Source: Incurvaria masculella (lineage: Eukaryota > Arthropoda > Insecta > Lepidoptera > Incurvariidae). From it: a DNA stretch of 64,000 nucleotides. The position numbers were made by a program, and so were the translations under genes. Below the pieces are notes generated by a model. That model did not search any database. It was given only the letters and a program-made list of their open reading frames with translations, and was not told the DNA's origin. Below, in pieces: positions 43,393 to 53,948 of the stretch. The stretch covers positions 28,593,021-28,657,020 of the forward strand of contig OX335642.1 in the NCBI GenBank assembly GCA_946894095.1. Reading direction: 5' to 3'. How positions within the stretch are numbered: position 1 is the first letter of the stretch; every line of letters starts with the position of its first letter.

Positions 43393-43865
43393 ACGAAGGA
43401 ACTAGGTGCCATGACAGGACCTTCCCTTTATGAGAACGGCTATATTGAACTGGATGCAATATTGTGAAAATATTTAGTTACCTCTTCTAGTATTTTTCAT
43501 CCAATGCGATGGTAACAACCCGAGCGGGCTTAACTCTTAGCTTACTTAATAGTTTAACATTGACTCTGAACTATGGAGCAGAAGCCTAAGTCCGCTAATA
43601 GATAACTCCACTTTCGAGCGTTAGCGTTATGAGATAGCCCCGGAATCACACAAAAATGTACCAAATTTTGTGTTATGTGTTAACGCTAGCGCTCGACAGT
43701 GGAGTTATCTATTAGCGGACTCAGATCTCTGCTCGCATTTGTGACGAAATACACTTATCCAGCTCAGAAAGAGAAAGAAAGTGGTGCGCACGCATGAGAC
43801 GAAATTGATCCCAGGACCTCTCGAACGAGAGACAAGGCACCCTAGCTCTAAGTTACAAGCCCTTC
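43393..43865 (-). mobile_element. tRNA-headed SINE split by a foldback MITE
   Basis: Minus-strand body: ACTAGGTGCCATGACAGGAC, ATGAGAACGGCTATATTGAA, CATCCAATGCGATGGTAACA, CTATGGAGCAG; then the insert 43581-43730; then CTCGCATTTGTGACGAAATA, the AGAAAGAGAAAGAAAGTGGT linker and a tRNA-like head with reverse B box GGACCTCTCGAAC. The 3' tail is missing. Confidence 0.8.
43581..43730. mobile_element. Foldback MITE inside a SINE
   Basis: Arms AGTCCGCTAATAGATAACTC (from 43589) and its reverse complement (to 43721) extend inward through TTCGAGCGTTAGCGTTA / TAACGCTAGCGCTCGA, giving a ~40-bp stem. The spacer of about 50 bp is AT-rich. Non-coding. Confidence 0.8.
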
Positions 43866-44394
43866 GAAGCCGCAAAATACAGTACGCTTCAATATAGTCC
43901 TGCGAAAAAAGATGAGGTCATTGTTAGTCTGTTTTAAAATGTGGGTTGAATTATATCATGCTGCCTACCCTCCATAGTCGGGGCTCCTACCGGGATGGTG
44001 TGTGCATCGGTCCGAAAGCCAGCGAAACAGCGCCGCGACCAGTCAATCCAGTGTCGCTCTCATTACGCACTCAGTGCAGTTGCCAGCAATGTCAATAGTC
44101 CACGGTGCGCGCCATCGGACCTAAGGTTGCCACTTACCCGAACCTCTCATGGGTACATAATATTTACCTAATGTAGATCATTATTCGGTCTAGTTTTGGA
44201 CCGACCACGTAAACAAATTCACTTGAAAGAAATACACGAATTTCCATTACATGCATCCGATCTATACCAATTTAGACAGTTTAACACACCACGTATTAAA
44301 GACCAAATCGCATGTATTCGATGAGTGACATGGTCGAATCTATTCACACTCTAGTGTGATGAATAAATAACTAATGATTTGTGTGACTAATGAA
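43866..44394. other. Unassigned stretch
   Basis: Moderately GC-rich at 43975-44130, AT-rich after. No frame or repeat recognised. Confidence 0.35.
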
Positions 44395-46487
44395 TGAGGT
44401 CGCTGCTGTGCACCTGTCAACATCTATTCCCGCGAGCTGGCAAATAGAAGTGTTAAAAAATTGTAAAGTGCAAGCAATATCATTTGAAAAGTGAATAATA
44501 TCGTAAAACTATCAACGCTCTTTATGGAAATATATAATACAGTGCAAGTAAAGGAAAGCGAAGAGAACAATTTGGAACTTACAATATCAACAACATCCAT
44601 TGATATTTGAACTACTTACAAGAATTAAACCAGATTTAAGACCCTAATATTAAAAACAGAATATAAATTAAGCGTGAAACTATAAAACAGTGCTAAAAAA
44701 ATGTGTATTTCATGAACTAATTAGTAACATAACCTACAAATTTGCATACTTAATCAATTCGTTGCCAACTATCCTAATTAGCGACATCTACCTTGGCTTA
44801 TTAAAACTAGATGAGATACTACATAGCTGCGCCTTGCAAGGACGCGTGCGACATCTATCACCAACTAGCCAAACCATGTTGCGCACTGTCTGTCGACATA
44901 TTGACCAACTATCTGCACATCTCTTATAGTTCAGCTCTTCGATAAAAGAGGGCATGCGTTCTTTATGTTGAAATAAAATTACGCTACAAGCCATACAAAA
45001 TAAGAAAACACGAACCATGGAGGTAATTACGACTATTTTAAGAACCATTCAAGATGAAATGAAACAGCAAAAACAAGATATACAAGATATTAAGGAAGAA
45101 ATCACCAAATCAATCAACAACAACATAAACGAAAAATTCAAGAATATTGAGTCCCGTAACATCCTTCTGGAAGAAAAAATTGAAAAACAAAAACGCACCA
45201 TTGCTAATTTTGATAGACAGCTACGACGGAAAAACCTTATATTTTTTGGGGTCGCGGAGGAAGAAAAAAGCTATCAAGACTTGGAAAAAAATATAATTGG
45301 ATTTTTAAACGCCGATATGAACATACATTGCGGAAAATCAAGCCTTGAATCGGTATACAGGTTGGGTAAGAAAAGCGAAAAGATCAGACCTATTGTTGTC
45401 ACTTTCTCAACAATGGGGAAAAAAATTGAAATCCTTAAAAGTAAAAGCTTGCTGGAAGGAAAAACGTACTATATCAAAGAAGACTTCCCACCAGAAGTAC
45501 TCAATACGCGGAAGGAGCTCCAAGGGCAACTAAAAGAAGAAAGAAAAAAAGGAAACAAAGCTATTTTAAAATACGACAAAATAATTATACTGCAAGGCAA
45601 ATTGGAAAAAAGCAACAATATCGAAAGTCAACATTCGATTAACAAGAAAAGAAACCTATCAGAGTCCCCAGAAATAGCTGCACCAACAAAGTTAAGAATA
45701 AACAATGAAGAAAACAAAAAACAACCATCCAAGAAAAATAAAATTGATATCAAGACTTATCTCACGCAACATTATATACCAGCCAAAGACATAGAATACT
45801 CTGAGACAACCAATAATATAGAATAGCAGCCAGCAACGACCCCCTCCCTGTTTCCCACCACGGCCGGTCACCGCGGGAGATAACGACCTCAACCCTCCAA
45901 GCCACCAAACGAATATATATTTACACATACAACGCTCCGCTCTCACTGTAAAGAATCACATTATGAAACAAAATTTATTATGAGACAAAGAGACTTTAGG
46001 AGATATAAATTACGATACAATATATATACGGAAATAACATATTATACGACAAAAACAGCATATACCATGCGTCGTCGAATTCCTAATACCGAAATAAAAA
46101 AAATATATATACAAAGCTACATAGGTTTATCAGATAGAGTGTGAATTCTTAAAAAAAAAATATTAGTTAAGAGATACATACAAAAAAGATACAAAAAAAA
46201 GATAAAAATAACTTAAAAATTGCTACTAATCTCTACAGAATCCGAACAACAACAAATTCGTCCTGAAGAAAGATGGGTCGACGAATAAAATAAAAATAAA
46301 AAGGGGGACGAAACATGTAGCGAAAGAGAAAGGAGAATGAAAATAAATGGAGGAGGCCTTTACCCGAAGAGGGGTCCTTAATTTTTAGTTCAGTTTTTTC
46401 TAGTTTTAATTTTCAAACATGTATTTACACAAATTAAGGAATAAAATGGCTTTATTATTATTTTATTATTATTATTATTATTATTTG
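44395..46487 (+). mobile_element. ORF1-only LINE (HAL1-like), 5' UTR + ORF1 + 3' end
   Basis: A probable 5' UTR (start about 44395, uncertain) leads to an intact ORF1. After about 440 bp of AT-rich, stop-filled sequence, the last codons of an RT-type ORF2 appear: RWVDE at 46271-46285, and MEEAFTRRGVLNF ending in TAG at 46386-46388. Then come the 3' UTR, AATAAA near 46440 and a (TTA)n tail at 46456-46487. The endonuclease and reverse transcriptase that should fill several kilobases are absent. Confidence 0.75.
45017..45826 (+). CDS. L1-type ORF1 protein of a LINE (RNA-binding chaperone)
   Basis: Intact 269-codon frame with a good start context (GAACCATGGAGG). Residues 1-66 are Gln/Lys/Glu-rich with heptad-like spacing, a probable coiled coil for trimerisation. 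Residues 70-145 form the RRM-like part with RRKNLIFFGV and IRPIVVTF strands. Residues 148-195 carry the CTD pattern YYIKEDFPPEVLNTRKEL...KKGNKAILKYDKIIILQG. The tail from about 200 is a basic, low-complexity Lys/Asn region. Proteins of this layout coat LINE RNA and act as nucleic-acid chaperones. No frameshift or stop is visible, which is notable beside the degenerate ORF2. It is a transposon gene, not a host gene. Confidence 0.85.
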   Translation: MEVITTILRTIQDEMKQQKQDIQDIKEEITKSINNNINEKFKNIESRNILLEEKIEKQKRTIANFDRQLRRKNLIFFGVAEEEKSYQDLEKNIIGFLNADMNIHCGKSSLESVYRLGKKSEKIRPIVVTFSTMGKKIEILKSKSLLEGKTYYIKEDFPPEVLNTRKELQGQLKEERKKGNKAILKYDKIIILQGKLEKSNNIESQHSINKKRNLSESPEIAAPTKLRINNEENKKQPSKKNKIDIKTYLTQHYIPAKDIEYSETTNNIE

Positions 46488-47700
46488 TAAAAACCTAGGC
46501 CAGAATTCATTATTGACTAAAGAGCAGCAAGCTGGAATATGGTAAACTGAATCATAAAACTAAGTGAATTTACATAGTCGAGCATATAAAATTTAGATTT
46601 TCGATATCATTCATAAAATTATTCAATGATTCTCTTCAACGATAAAATTATGGCTGAAAATGATTGGATATTTAAATTGTAATAATGAAGAGAAACGGTA
46701 GATATTTTAATAATTTAAAAACAATAGAGAAGCGAAAAGTTTGACGTATGTATATATTATAACGTGTGAACGTGGACAGCAGGGAGGACGAAACATCTTA
46801 GAACGTGATATAAAAACATCGTAAAGCGAATACGAGTATTATGTCTCATTGCATTAAATATTCTGTAATGCAGACATTATAATTCAGGTACCCATTATAC
46901 TATTAAATTAAAATAAACACTTTTGGCGGTTTCTTTGTTAGAAGTTATGTTGATGAATGTTAAATTCGTTTATTTAAAAAAAGATTTCAGTGATGACTAA
47001 TGAGGAGACATTTCGATTGTTAATTTTGTATTTAATTGACATTTTTTTTACAGTTGTAGTTTATTTAAAAAAAATAAACAAGTTAGTATCGATGTTGTCC
47101 TATCCTGTAACCTTATACTGTACGTTGCCCTCTTGCGATTGACGCTAAATATTTTTTTATATAACCGGCACAGTGACAACCCTAGTGCGCGTCCCCTGAT
47201 GATCGGACGCGGGTAATCGTGCGTCGGCGCAGATTTTTTCTACGCATTTCGTTCCAGTCGCGGCTGGCGCGGAACGGTCCAACGGCGGACCGCGACTGTG
47301 ACGTGCCTGAATCTGGAGACCTTGTTATTGAGTGTTAGGCTCTGTGGACGTTGAACAAACGTGTTATAACCTATGTTTTATACTTTATTTGTCTTTTTCC
47401 ACTGCTTATCCGCGTCACAGTTATACCAGACATCAAGATGTTATAGGATTTTAGAATAAATAAATTCGGATTAGAGAAGGGATAATTAAATCTACGCTCA
47501 CTAGTATTCATAAGAAATGGAGTCGAATCAGCAGCTGTCGCGAGCCCCTACCGCAAACATGCTGCACAGAATACTCCATCCTGGGTCACTGAATGGACTT
47601 TACTGATTGTCAAAACTACAAATCAGTTGATGGGGCTTAGTCCCGATTAACTTTATACCCGCTCAGCTAGAAGCACCACGCGGGTGTGCCCGCAGCACAG
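46488..47700. other. Unassigned stretch with a GC-rich hairpin region
   Basis: AT-rich up to 47160. At 47255-47305 GTCGCGGCTGGCGCGGAACG ... GGACCGCGAC forms a GC hairpin; this patch could be a promoter or untranslated exon, without other support. Confidence 0.35.
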
Positions 47701-47703
47701 CAG

Positions 47704-47935
47704 GGGTGCCTTACGTACTAGGTGATAGGGTTAGTCCCGCCCGAGTTGGTACCATCGCTTTGAATGAACGATGGTCGAAGCGGCAATGAAAATTGTTCGT
47801 GTTTTCCATCCAGTTTAATGTAGCCGAGCAATATAATGAAGGTCCTGGCATGGCACCTAGATCCCATGTGGTGTGTGAGGCTAATATCTGACGGTCAGTT
47901 CGGTATTAACCATTCACGTCCAGTAAAAAAAACCA
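47704..47935 (+). mobile_element. SINE copy, 5'-truncated, 5S-subfamily body
   Basis: TTACGTACTAGGTGATAGGG, TGAATGAACGATGGTCGAAG, GCAATATAATGAAGGTCCTG, GATCCCATGTGGTGTGTG and a short A-tail. The GAATGAACGATGG and CCCATGTGGTGTG variants are those of the 5S-headed copies. Confidence 0.75.
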
Positions 47936-47974
47936 CAACTACCTATAATAGGTATTATTTGCATCTATTGTTAC

Positions 47975-48105
47975 GATATTAGCCCTACACACCTACCACA
48001 TGGGGCTAGTTGACATGCAAGGAGAGTCATCACAAATTGCGAGAATGATTTTCATTGCCTTTTCGATCAGCGTTTATTTAATGCGATGGTCATACCCCGG
48101 CTTGC
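47975..48105 (-). mobile_element. Diverged SINE body fragment
   Basis: TATTAGCCCTACACACCTAC, CACATGGGGCTAGTTGAC, TTTTCATTGCCTTTTCGATC, TTTAATGCGATGGTCATACC in minus orientation, with internal deletions. Confidence 0.55.
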
Positions 48106-48123
48106 AAAACAAAGCATACGTTG

Positions 48124-48645
48124 TACAGCACGGGGTGTAGGGGCTAGAGCACTTGCCTTTCATGCGAGGTTGTGGGTTTAAATCCTCGCCCCGATAATGC
48201 ACCAATTTCTTTCTCTTTCTGAGTTGGATTTCGTTACAAATGCGAGCTGTTCCATGCTTTGAAATTCATGTAAATCTTTAGCTCCCTTTCTTCTACTTTT
48301 TTATGCGACCTGACATGGATGGTTAATACCACACAACTACCGTTATGATATAAGCCCACCACACCACATTCCCGAAGGAATTAGGTCCCTTGCTAGGACC
48401 TTCCATTTAAATAGCTGGTCGAGTTAAATCCCACCCTTGTTGGTGTTACTGGCATTGGATGAAACTATGTTTGAAGCGGTAATGAAAAATTGTCCGTGTT
48501 TTCCATCCAGTTCAGTGTAGCCGTGCACATAATTAATCCTGGGTCTTGGTCCCGGCATGGCAACTAATTCCTTCGGGAATGTATTCTGCTTAAATTATGA
48601 CGGTAGTTGTGTGGTATTAGCCATCCATGTCAGGTTGAATAAAAC
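48124..48645 (+). mobile_element. tRNA-headed SINE interrupted by another SINE
   Basis: The head has an A-box-like GGGTGTAGGGGC and B box GGTTTAAATCC. The body starts normally and halts at CCTTTCTTCTACT (about 48296), then resumes at AGCTGGTCGAGTTAAATCCC (about 48412) and continues to GGTATTAGCCATCCATGTCA. The join matches the consensus CTACTAGGTGGTAGGGTT. Confidence 0.8.
48297..48411 (-). mobile_element. 5'-truncated SINE inserted in a SINE
   Basis: Poly(T), ATGCGACCTGACATGGATGG, TTAATACCACACAACTACCG, CATTCCCGAAGGAATTAGGT, TAGGACCTTCCATTTAAAT: the last ~110 bp of the tRNA-headed subfamily in reverse orientation. Confidence 0.8.
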
Positions 48646-49094
48646 AAACTAATTGATTGCCCAAATGCGATGAAAATCGAAGTGAAATTTTGGAATCATC
48701 GGCCGAATAGCAATTCGCGCATACCGTTAGGTATTCCCGTAGCAAAAACCCAACTCCAGCACTCCGCACTCGGCCGCGCTCGACGTCAAGAGCGAAGCGA
48801 GGTCACGGTAGAATCTAATATGGAGTAATGTTGGGCTTGCGAAGTGGATAACTTTGAAACGCTCTGGATTCGATTCTGGGTTTACGCGTGTACATTTCAC
48901 ATAAGTAATACGTGATCATTTCAAACCACTTAGCGCGATTTAACCACGTAGGTGTATTGGTGTGCATTACTAAGTTGAGTTGCATACATTTTGCAGTGAA
49001 TTGTTTAAGGGGTGAATAACATCTTCATAAGGTTCGGTATGATACCTAATATTTATAAACGAAACCACAGAATACGAAACTATATAGTATTAAA
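48646..49094. other. Unassigned stretch
   Basis: Includes GAGCGAAGCGAGG near 48790, resembling the ends of the 25270 and 52860 repeats, but without the rest of that element. Confidence 0.35.
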
Positions 49095-49860
49095 GTAAAG
49101 GTACTTAACAAAAATCATCCCTACTTTATCGCTTATAAACCAACAGTATCAAAGGATTATAAGCGATTAAACCTCCCGGCTTAATCGCTTATTCCACACA
49201 TCTATAGTCCAAAACATAGGGTACCAAAATAGAGGTACATAACTATAAGCTTCCTACTCCATCGCCTTTTCTTCTACAGTCCGACACATAGAGTACCTAG
49301 TTACCGAAATAGAGAGAACCTAATGTCCTTACTCCATCGCTAATTCCATAGAATTTCCGAAAAAAAGAGAGGTAAATAACTGAAAAGATTTTAACGTTTT
49401 AAGATGCGTATGGTTTTATTGTGTTAAAAACCTGAATCTTATGGAATGAGAACATGAAAAAAAACATGTATCATTTCAGCTAACGTTCTACCAATATGGC
49501 TAAAAAATATTTCAGAAAATAAATTTTTTTGCATGAAAAAAAATTCTGAAGCCAGGCTAAAAAATATTTTAGAAAATGATTTTTTTTTGCATGGAAAAAA
49601 ATGCTCAAGCCAGGTCTCAAACGTATTCTTTTTCAAATTTGCTGCTGATTTTAACAATGATTGATATTTATTTAAATATCATTTAAAAAAGCGTAACATT
49701 ATCTACCAATTTAGTTATGGTTATGTTTAACTTTTTGATTTTTTTTTAACCAAACAATAAAAAAAACGGTTTCACCCGTTATGGGCTCTATCGTACGAAA
49801 TTGGAGTAACAAAGTAGAGGTACATCTAAAAACCTCCCCATTCCGTCGCTTATTCCCATC
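49095..49860. repeat. Diverged ~90-bp tandem units split by an AT-rich insert
   Basis: Units containing CCATCGC.TATTCC, TAGGGTACCAAAATAGAGGT and ACATAACTA recur near 49115, 49180, 49250 and 49320, and once more at 49785-49860 (AAAGTAGAGGTACATCTAAA). Between them, 49497-49615 is a two-copy repeat of a ~62-bp unit (GCTAAAAAATATTTTAGAAA, TTTTTTTGCATG). Confidence 0.6.
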
Positions 49861-50960
49861 GCTCGAACGTCCGTAAAAACTGACTCTTAATTCCCCCGTT
49901 TTTACGTCTTCTTCAGTCGGCCGTCGGTTTTGGGCTAAAAGCGATTGTTTTCAAAAAAATTACGCCTGTTGATTCGTGCCGGCGAATAAATAAAACATGG
50001 CCGCGATTGGTTGCGCGCGCACAGAGAATGTTGATTTGGTGACTTTTTCGCGCGTGAATTTTCAATTGCATTGTTGGTTTTAAGGTCGATACACTCGGAG
50101 AATCGAGTAAGCATGTCATTTGTGGAAAATAGAACGCAAAATTATGACAGCTGTAAAAAGTTGAGTTGCTCTTGATAACACTAGCTGCCTCGTTTAATTA
50201 ACAGGGTAATCATGTAAATATTAGATCACTTAGCCGAATAACGGCTGTCCAGACAATTAGGTCAGCCAACGAATTTTCCTCCCAGCTACGAGATGGCACT
50301 GATGTTGTGTATTTAATCCTACGCTAAGGCATTTAGATTGACCTTTAAACCCATCCACACTTGCTTATATCGATGTATCAATCTAATTGCTGTCGTCACT
50401 AAAGTCGATATTGGTATCGGGCACTAGAGTCAGCGTGGATATAGCTTGATATTTGTATGTATTTAACTGATACGACATTACTGTTACCGCGTTAATTTTA
50501 AAGTCTATTTAATTTTGAAAATAATCCAAAAAAAGTGTTGGATCCTGCTTATTATTATTATTTTGAATATCCGAATTCAATGCTTCATTGCAGATGACTT
50601 TGATAACCCCAAATTAATGAGATCACATTGTCGTATCTATTAAATGCATAAAAATATCATTTCAAACATTCAACTTCCAACTTCTATTATCATCATTCTA
50701 TTTCCAGGCTCGAAAATTGACAGGAAGACGTCGTGTTTATTTATGCTGAGATTTTGTGAAGCGACTTCGAATGCAAGCGGTCGCATGCCGCCCGACTGGT
50801 CGAGTTGAGTTCTGGTAGCACTTGTAAAAACTGACAAGTGCAGATATTGACGGGCGGAGAGCAAGAAACATGGCTCTCTGCACGGCGGACGGCAGTCACG
50901 GCGGGATCCACCCGATAGACAGATTCCGTGGCGGAGTTGGCGGATCAACCTCGGTTGCTC
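49861..50960. other. Unassigned region
   Basis: The 141-codon minus frame at 50670-51095 spans the 5S-like segment next door and has no protein motif, so I reject it as a gene. GC-richer from 50750. Confidence 0.35.
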
Positions 50961-51050
50961 GGTGGCGTGGCGCCGACGACACATCGGTGTTCTAGTATAA
51001 TGGAAGTTAAGCAGCGCTCGGCGCGGACGGGTTTTGATGGATGATCGCAG
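50961..51050 (+). pseudogene. 5S-rRNA-like sequence (pseudogene or second 5S SINE head)
   Basis: CGACGACACATCGGTGTTCT, GGAAGTTAAGCAGCGCTCGG (from 51003) and GTTTTGATGGATGATCGC (51031-51048) align in order with the eukaryotic 5S blocks ACATCGGTTCTCGTCCGATC, GAAGTTAAGCAGCG and CTTGGATGGGTGACCGC. The 5' third of 5S and its terminal stem are not recognisable, so it is not a functional gene. It differs from the 5S heads at 8.7, 10.2 and 63.5 kb (AAGCAGCG here, AAGCAACG there). Confidence 0.6.
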
Positions 51051-51439
51051 GCGGCGTAGCTTCCGCAAAAGAAACAGTGCCATTGGCAGCAACAATTTAT
51101 CTATTTATTTTCTTTTTCTTTGCGGGTTCTTCAGTCTCAATTTACGACGTGACTTAGTTTTGCTATCAGAAGTTTAAAATAAATAAAATTAAAGGAAACT
51201 CTTCACCGATAAGAAAAAAATATCTACGTCATATCATCAGGCGTTTCAACGTGTTTATCGTCTCACGAGAAACCCACCTAGAGACCGAAAGCACCAAGTG
51301 TTGCTAAAGGTGGATGATCGCAAGGCGTGACGTCGCGTCACTCGACTACCTATACTGGAAAACCTTGTCCTTTTTTATAAGATGCGTACGTTAGGCCTTC
51401 ACATAAGAGGTGTCCTACGACGTATTTCGACCATTTATG

Positions 51440-51665
51440 TAGGTCGCGAAAACATGCCGCATGCATTCCACAGTTTACCGACGCTATAGATAAAGTATCT
51501 AGCTAGATGATCGGTTGGTTCTTATTTTGGGATTGTCGACAGTGAATGGGTAATCACTGCCTGTTCACTTTGAGCGATGGTAGAAAGGGGAAGGATGGAC
51601 AGCGTTATGTAGCTCCGTTTTGAATTGGAGGGTCTCTGAATTCTGTGATACCTCTGGGATGCATC
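51440..51665 (-). mobile_element. Jockey/CR1-like LINE 3' fragment
   Basis: On the minus strand HPFTVDNPKIRTNRSS-like codons are followed by a TVEC block, matching FTVDIPKIKTHRFSRSK at 35750. Frameshifted. Confidence 0.65.
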
Positions 51666-51765
51666 TGTCACTAGTGGATACCAATTTGCTATTTGACGCT
51701 AACTTGCGCCAGCGTTTGCGTTAGTGTCCGTCAGTACTCATGCAAAGAGTAAGATAAATGTGGAA

Positions 51766-51868
51766 GCAGGTCGGCTGGAAGAAATCTCTTCGAAGGATAA
51801 GCCCGTCTTTGCGCTCCACTTATGTTGTTATTGCACTGTAATTTCTTTTGTAAATAAGAGTCCGGGAA
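51766..51868 (+). mobile_element. LINE 3' UTR fragment
   Basis: CTGGAAGAAATCTCTTCGAA, GGATAAGCCCGTCTTTGCGC, TATGTTGTTATTGCACTGTA: a near copy of the 7961-8072 end without its AATC tail. Confidence 0.6.
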
Positions 51869-52859
51869 TGCCTCTCCAGGTACTTGTCGCTTCTTACGGC
51901 CTGCACGGGATGAAACACTTTGACTTTTATGTGCTGGTACCATCACAAAAGCGCTTCTATAAAATAGCCCAAAAAATATCAAGGTGTAGAGATCGTGCCA
52001 GATTCTGATTCAGATTCAGATAAAATTTATTTCTCTAGTAATTGTGGCAATAAGCCGGCTCTGCCGGGTGTGTCAGCTACATTTGATGTCTTGCGACTAG
52101 TATGAGATCGTGCCAGTGCCGTTAAATGAACTGACTTTTGAGTGAAAATCGCAATCTGACTATCATGGGAGTCCTCCGTGACGGTATTGCCATACAATCG
52201 ATACTTTTTACATCGAATTATTCGCTTTAAATTGGATCCTTGACGCCTATTATCGCCGCAATCATCGGGGTGAGTTCTTGCCACGGCTCGTTCCATGGCG
52301 GCAGCCACTTCTGGGTATAGTCCTCTTTGTTGGGGCCCTTCTTCTAAATGACTTTAGATTTTGAACTTGGTTTTTCTAGGCGTTTGTTTTCAATATTCGT
52401 TCGAAAAAATTATTAACCTCTACAAATTAGTACTAAACATGGCCATCATGTTCTGTATTATAAAAAAACCGTCGAGCGTGAACGTGTTCATGTGCGGAGG
52501 TTCCCGTCACTGCTGGACATTAAAAAGTTATTGATTCTACGAGACAGAGTGCGAAACGACGAAATTCGCCCTAGTCTGATGATTATTCTGAAATGTCATA
52601 CAAAAAAATGTGTGCGTCAGAAATCTAGTTTCATCTAAAAAAGTATGACGTTTTGCGCAAAAGTAACTAGTGATCTGTACACCACGCGAGTCCATCTTGG
52701 TGTAGCTTAAAACTGAATAAATGTCCTGAAATCTTAAATATTATTATTTTTCTTACTTTCTAACGCTTTAAGTCTTGTCATTAAACACTTTTTTCGTGTC
52801 TTATTTGAACATTTTTAAATGGCGGAAATTATTAAAAACTGATTCGTCAAGAAAATTCA
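51869..52859. other. Unassigned stretch
   Basis: Minus frame 52027-52308 (93 codons) has no recognised motif. A GATTCTGATTCAGATTCAGA run lies at 52001-52021. Confidence 0.35.
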
Positions 52860-53035
52860 ATTTAATATTCGAACCTGCTCACAAAATTTGACGAGAATCG
52901 GTGCGAACTGCGACCTATAGAGGAGAACTGCCGGACAAGAGCACAGTCGGACGTCGCGCCGGACAGACATACAAAAGCATTTTTGCCTACGCTGAAACGG
53001 AACCTCGCGCTTCGCTCGGTCAATTAGTTAGTGCA
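52860..53035. repeat. Copy of the 25.7-25.9 kb repeat end
   Basis: Shares AATCGGT...TGYGACCTRTAGAG, GCCGGACA, CGCGCCGGACAGACATAC and a terminal TCGCTTCGCTCGGTCAAT with 25715-25877, in the same order. Confidence 0.65.
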
Positions 53036-53307
53036 TAACAGCATAAGTTTACCTATATTGTTATTATTTGCCAGAATTTTCAAGCAACCGTTAAAAGGAG
53101 AACGATTCCGGATAAAATGAGTGTGACCAACGGACGGGTCAGACCATTTAAGCGGCCCGATTTCGCTTTTTGGGACGGGAACCTAAAAAAATGATCACGG
53201 GTGCCATTTCAGGCTCCCATGCTACGATATTAGGGCTCAGCGTACCAATTGTTTGACTATTATAATGCTCGGATTGTCTAATTATGTTTTTAGAGTAATA
53301 TTTATAA

Positions 53308-53495
53308 CTAGCGGAGCTACCCGGCTCCGCTCGGGTCAATATCGTTTTGGACTGATGTCGCCACAAAAGGTAGCTCATGTACTTCTTCAAGATCCAGACT
53401 ATCTCTATACCGAATTTAATCAAAATTAGTTTAGTGGTTTAGGCGTGAAAACGCAACAGACAGAGTTACTTTTGAATATATAATATTAGTAGGTA
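53308..53495 (-). mobile_element. Helitron-like 3' end fragment
   Basis: On the minus strand a GAGCGGAGCCGGGTAGCTCC hairpin is followed by GCTAG and T (53308-53311). Upstream are AAAAGTAACTCTGTCTGTTG and TTTCACGCCTAAACCACT. No clear 5' TC end is present, so its left boundary is uncertain. Confidence 0.5.
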
Positions 53496-53948
53496 GTAGG
53501 CTAATGGATGACTGACGAGTCCTTAGCTGTTTCATTTTCTCATTTCATTTATTTATATTTGTGCTAGTCAAATTTTTTCACAAATTGATAGATACGGAAT
53601 CGTTTAACTCAGTGCAGCAGAAACTAAATAAAATTACAGAAATAAAACTAACGAAAATTAAATTATGTTTTATGGAATCCTGTAGACCTGAGGATTTCGT
53701 CAAATGCAAAATGACTGAGATAAACCATATTGAAGCAATTTTCTACATTGCTTCAGTATGGTAGAGTTTTCTATTCACAATTAGTAATAAGAATAACCCA
53801 AAAAGGCTGCGCGTGCGCCTGATTGATTCACACATGCCGCTCGCACCTTTCAACAACCTGTTCCCTTTCTCCGCATCACGAACGCCTTCGACTTGCACGC
53901 TAATCTAGCATTTCTTCTAAAATTTTTTTATAAATTAAGTTCCGGGAA
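53496..53948. other. Unassigned stretch with a 15-bp hairpin
   Basis: ACCATATTGAAGCAA (53724-53738) pairs with TTGCTTCAGTATGGT (53748-53762) with one mismatch and a 9-base loop. The surrounding 67-codon frame has no known motif. Confidence 0.5.

Noticed and set aside
50670..51095. 141-codon minus-strand frame
   Set aside because: Overlaps the 5S-like segment and shows no protein motif.
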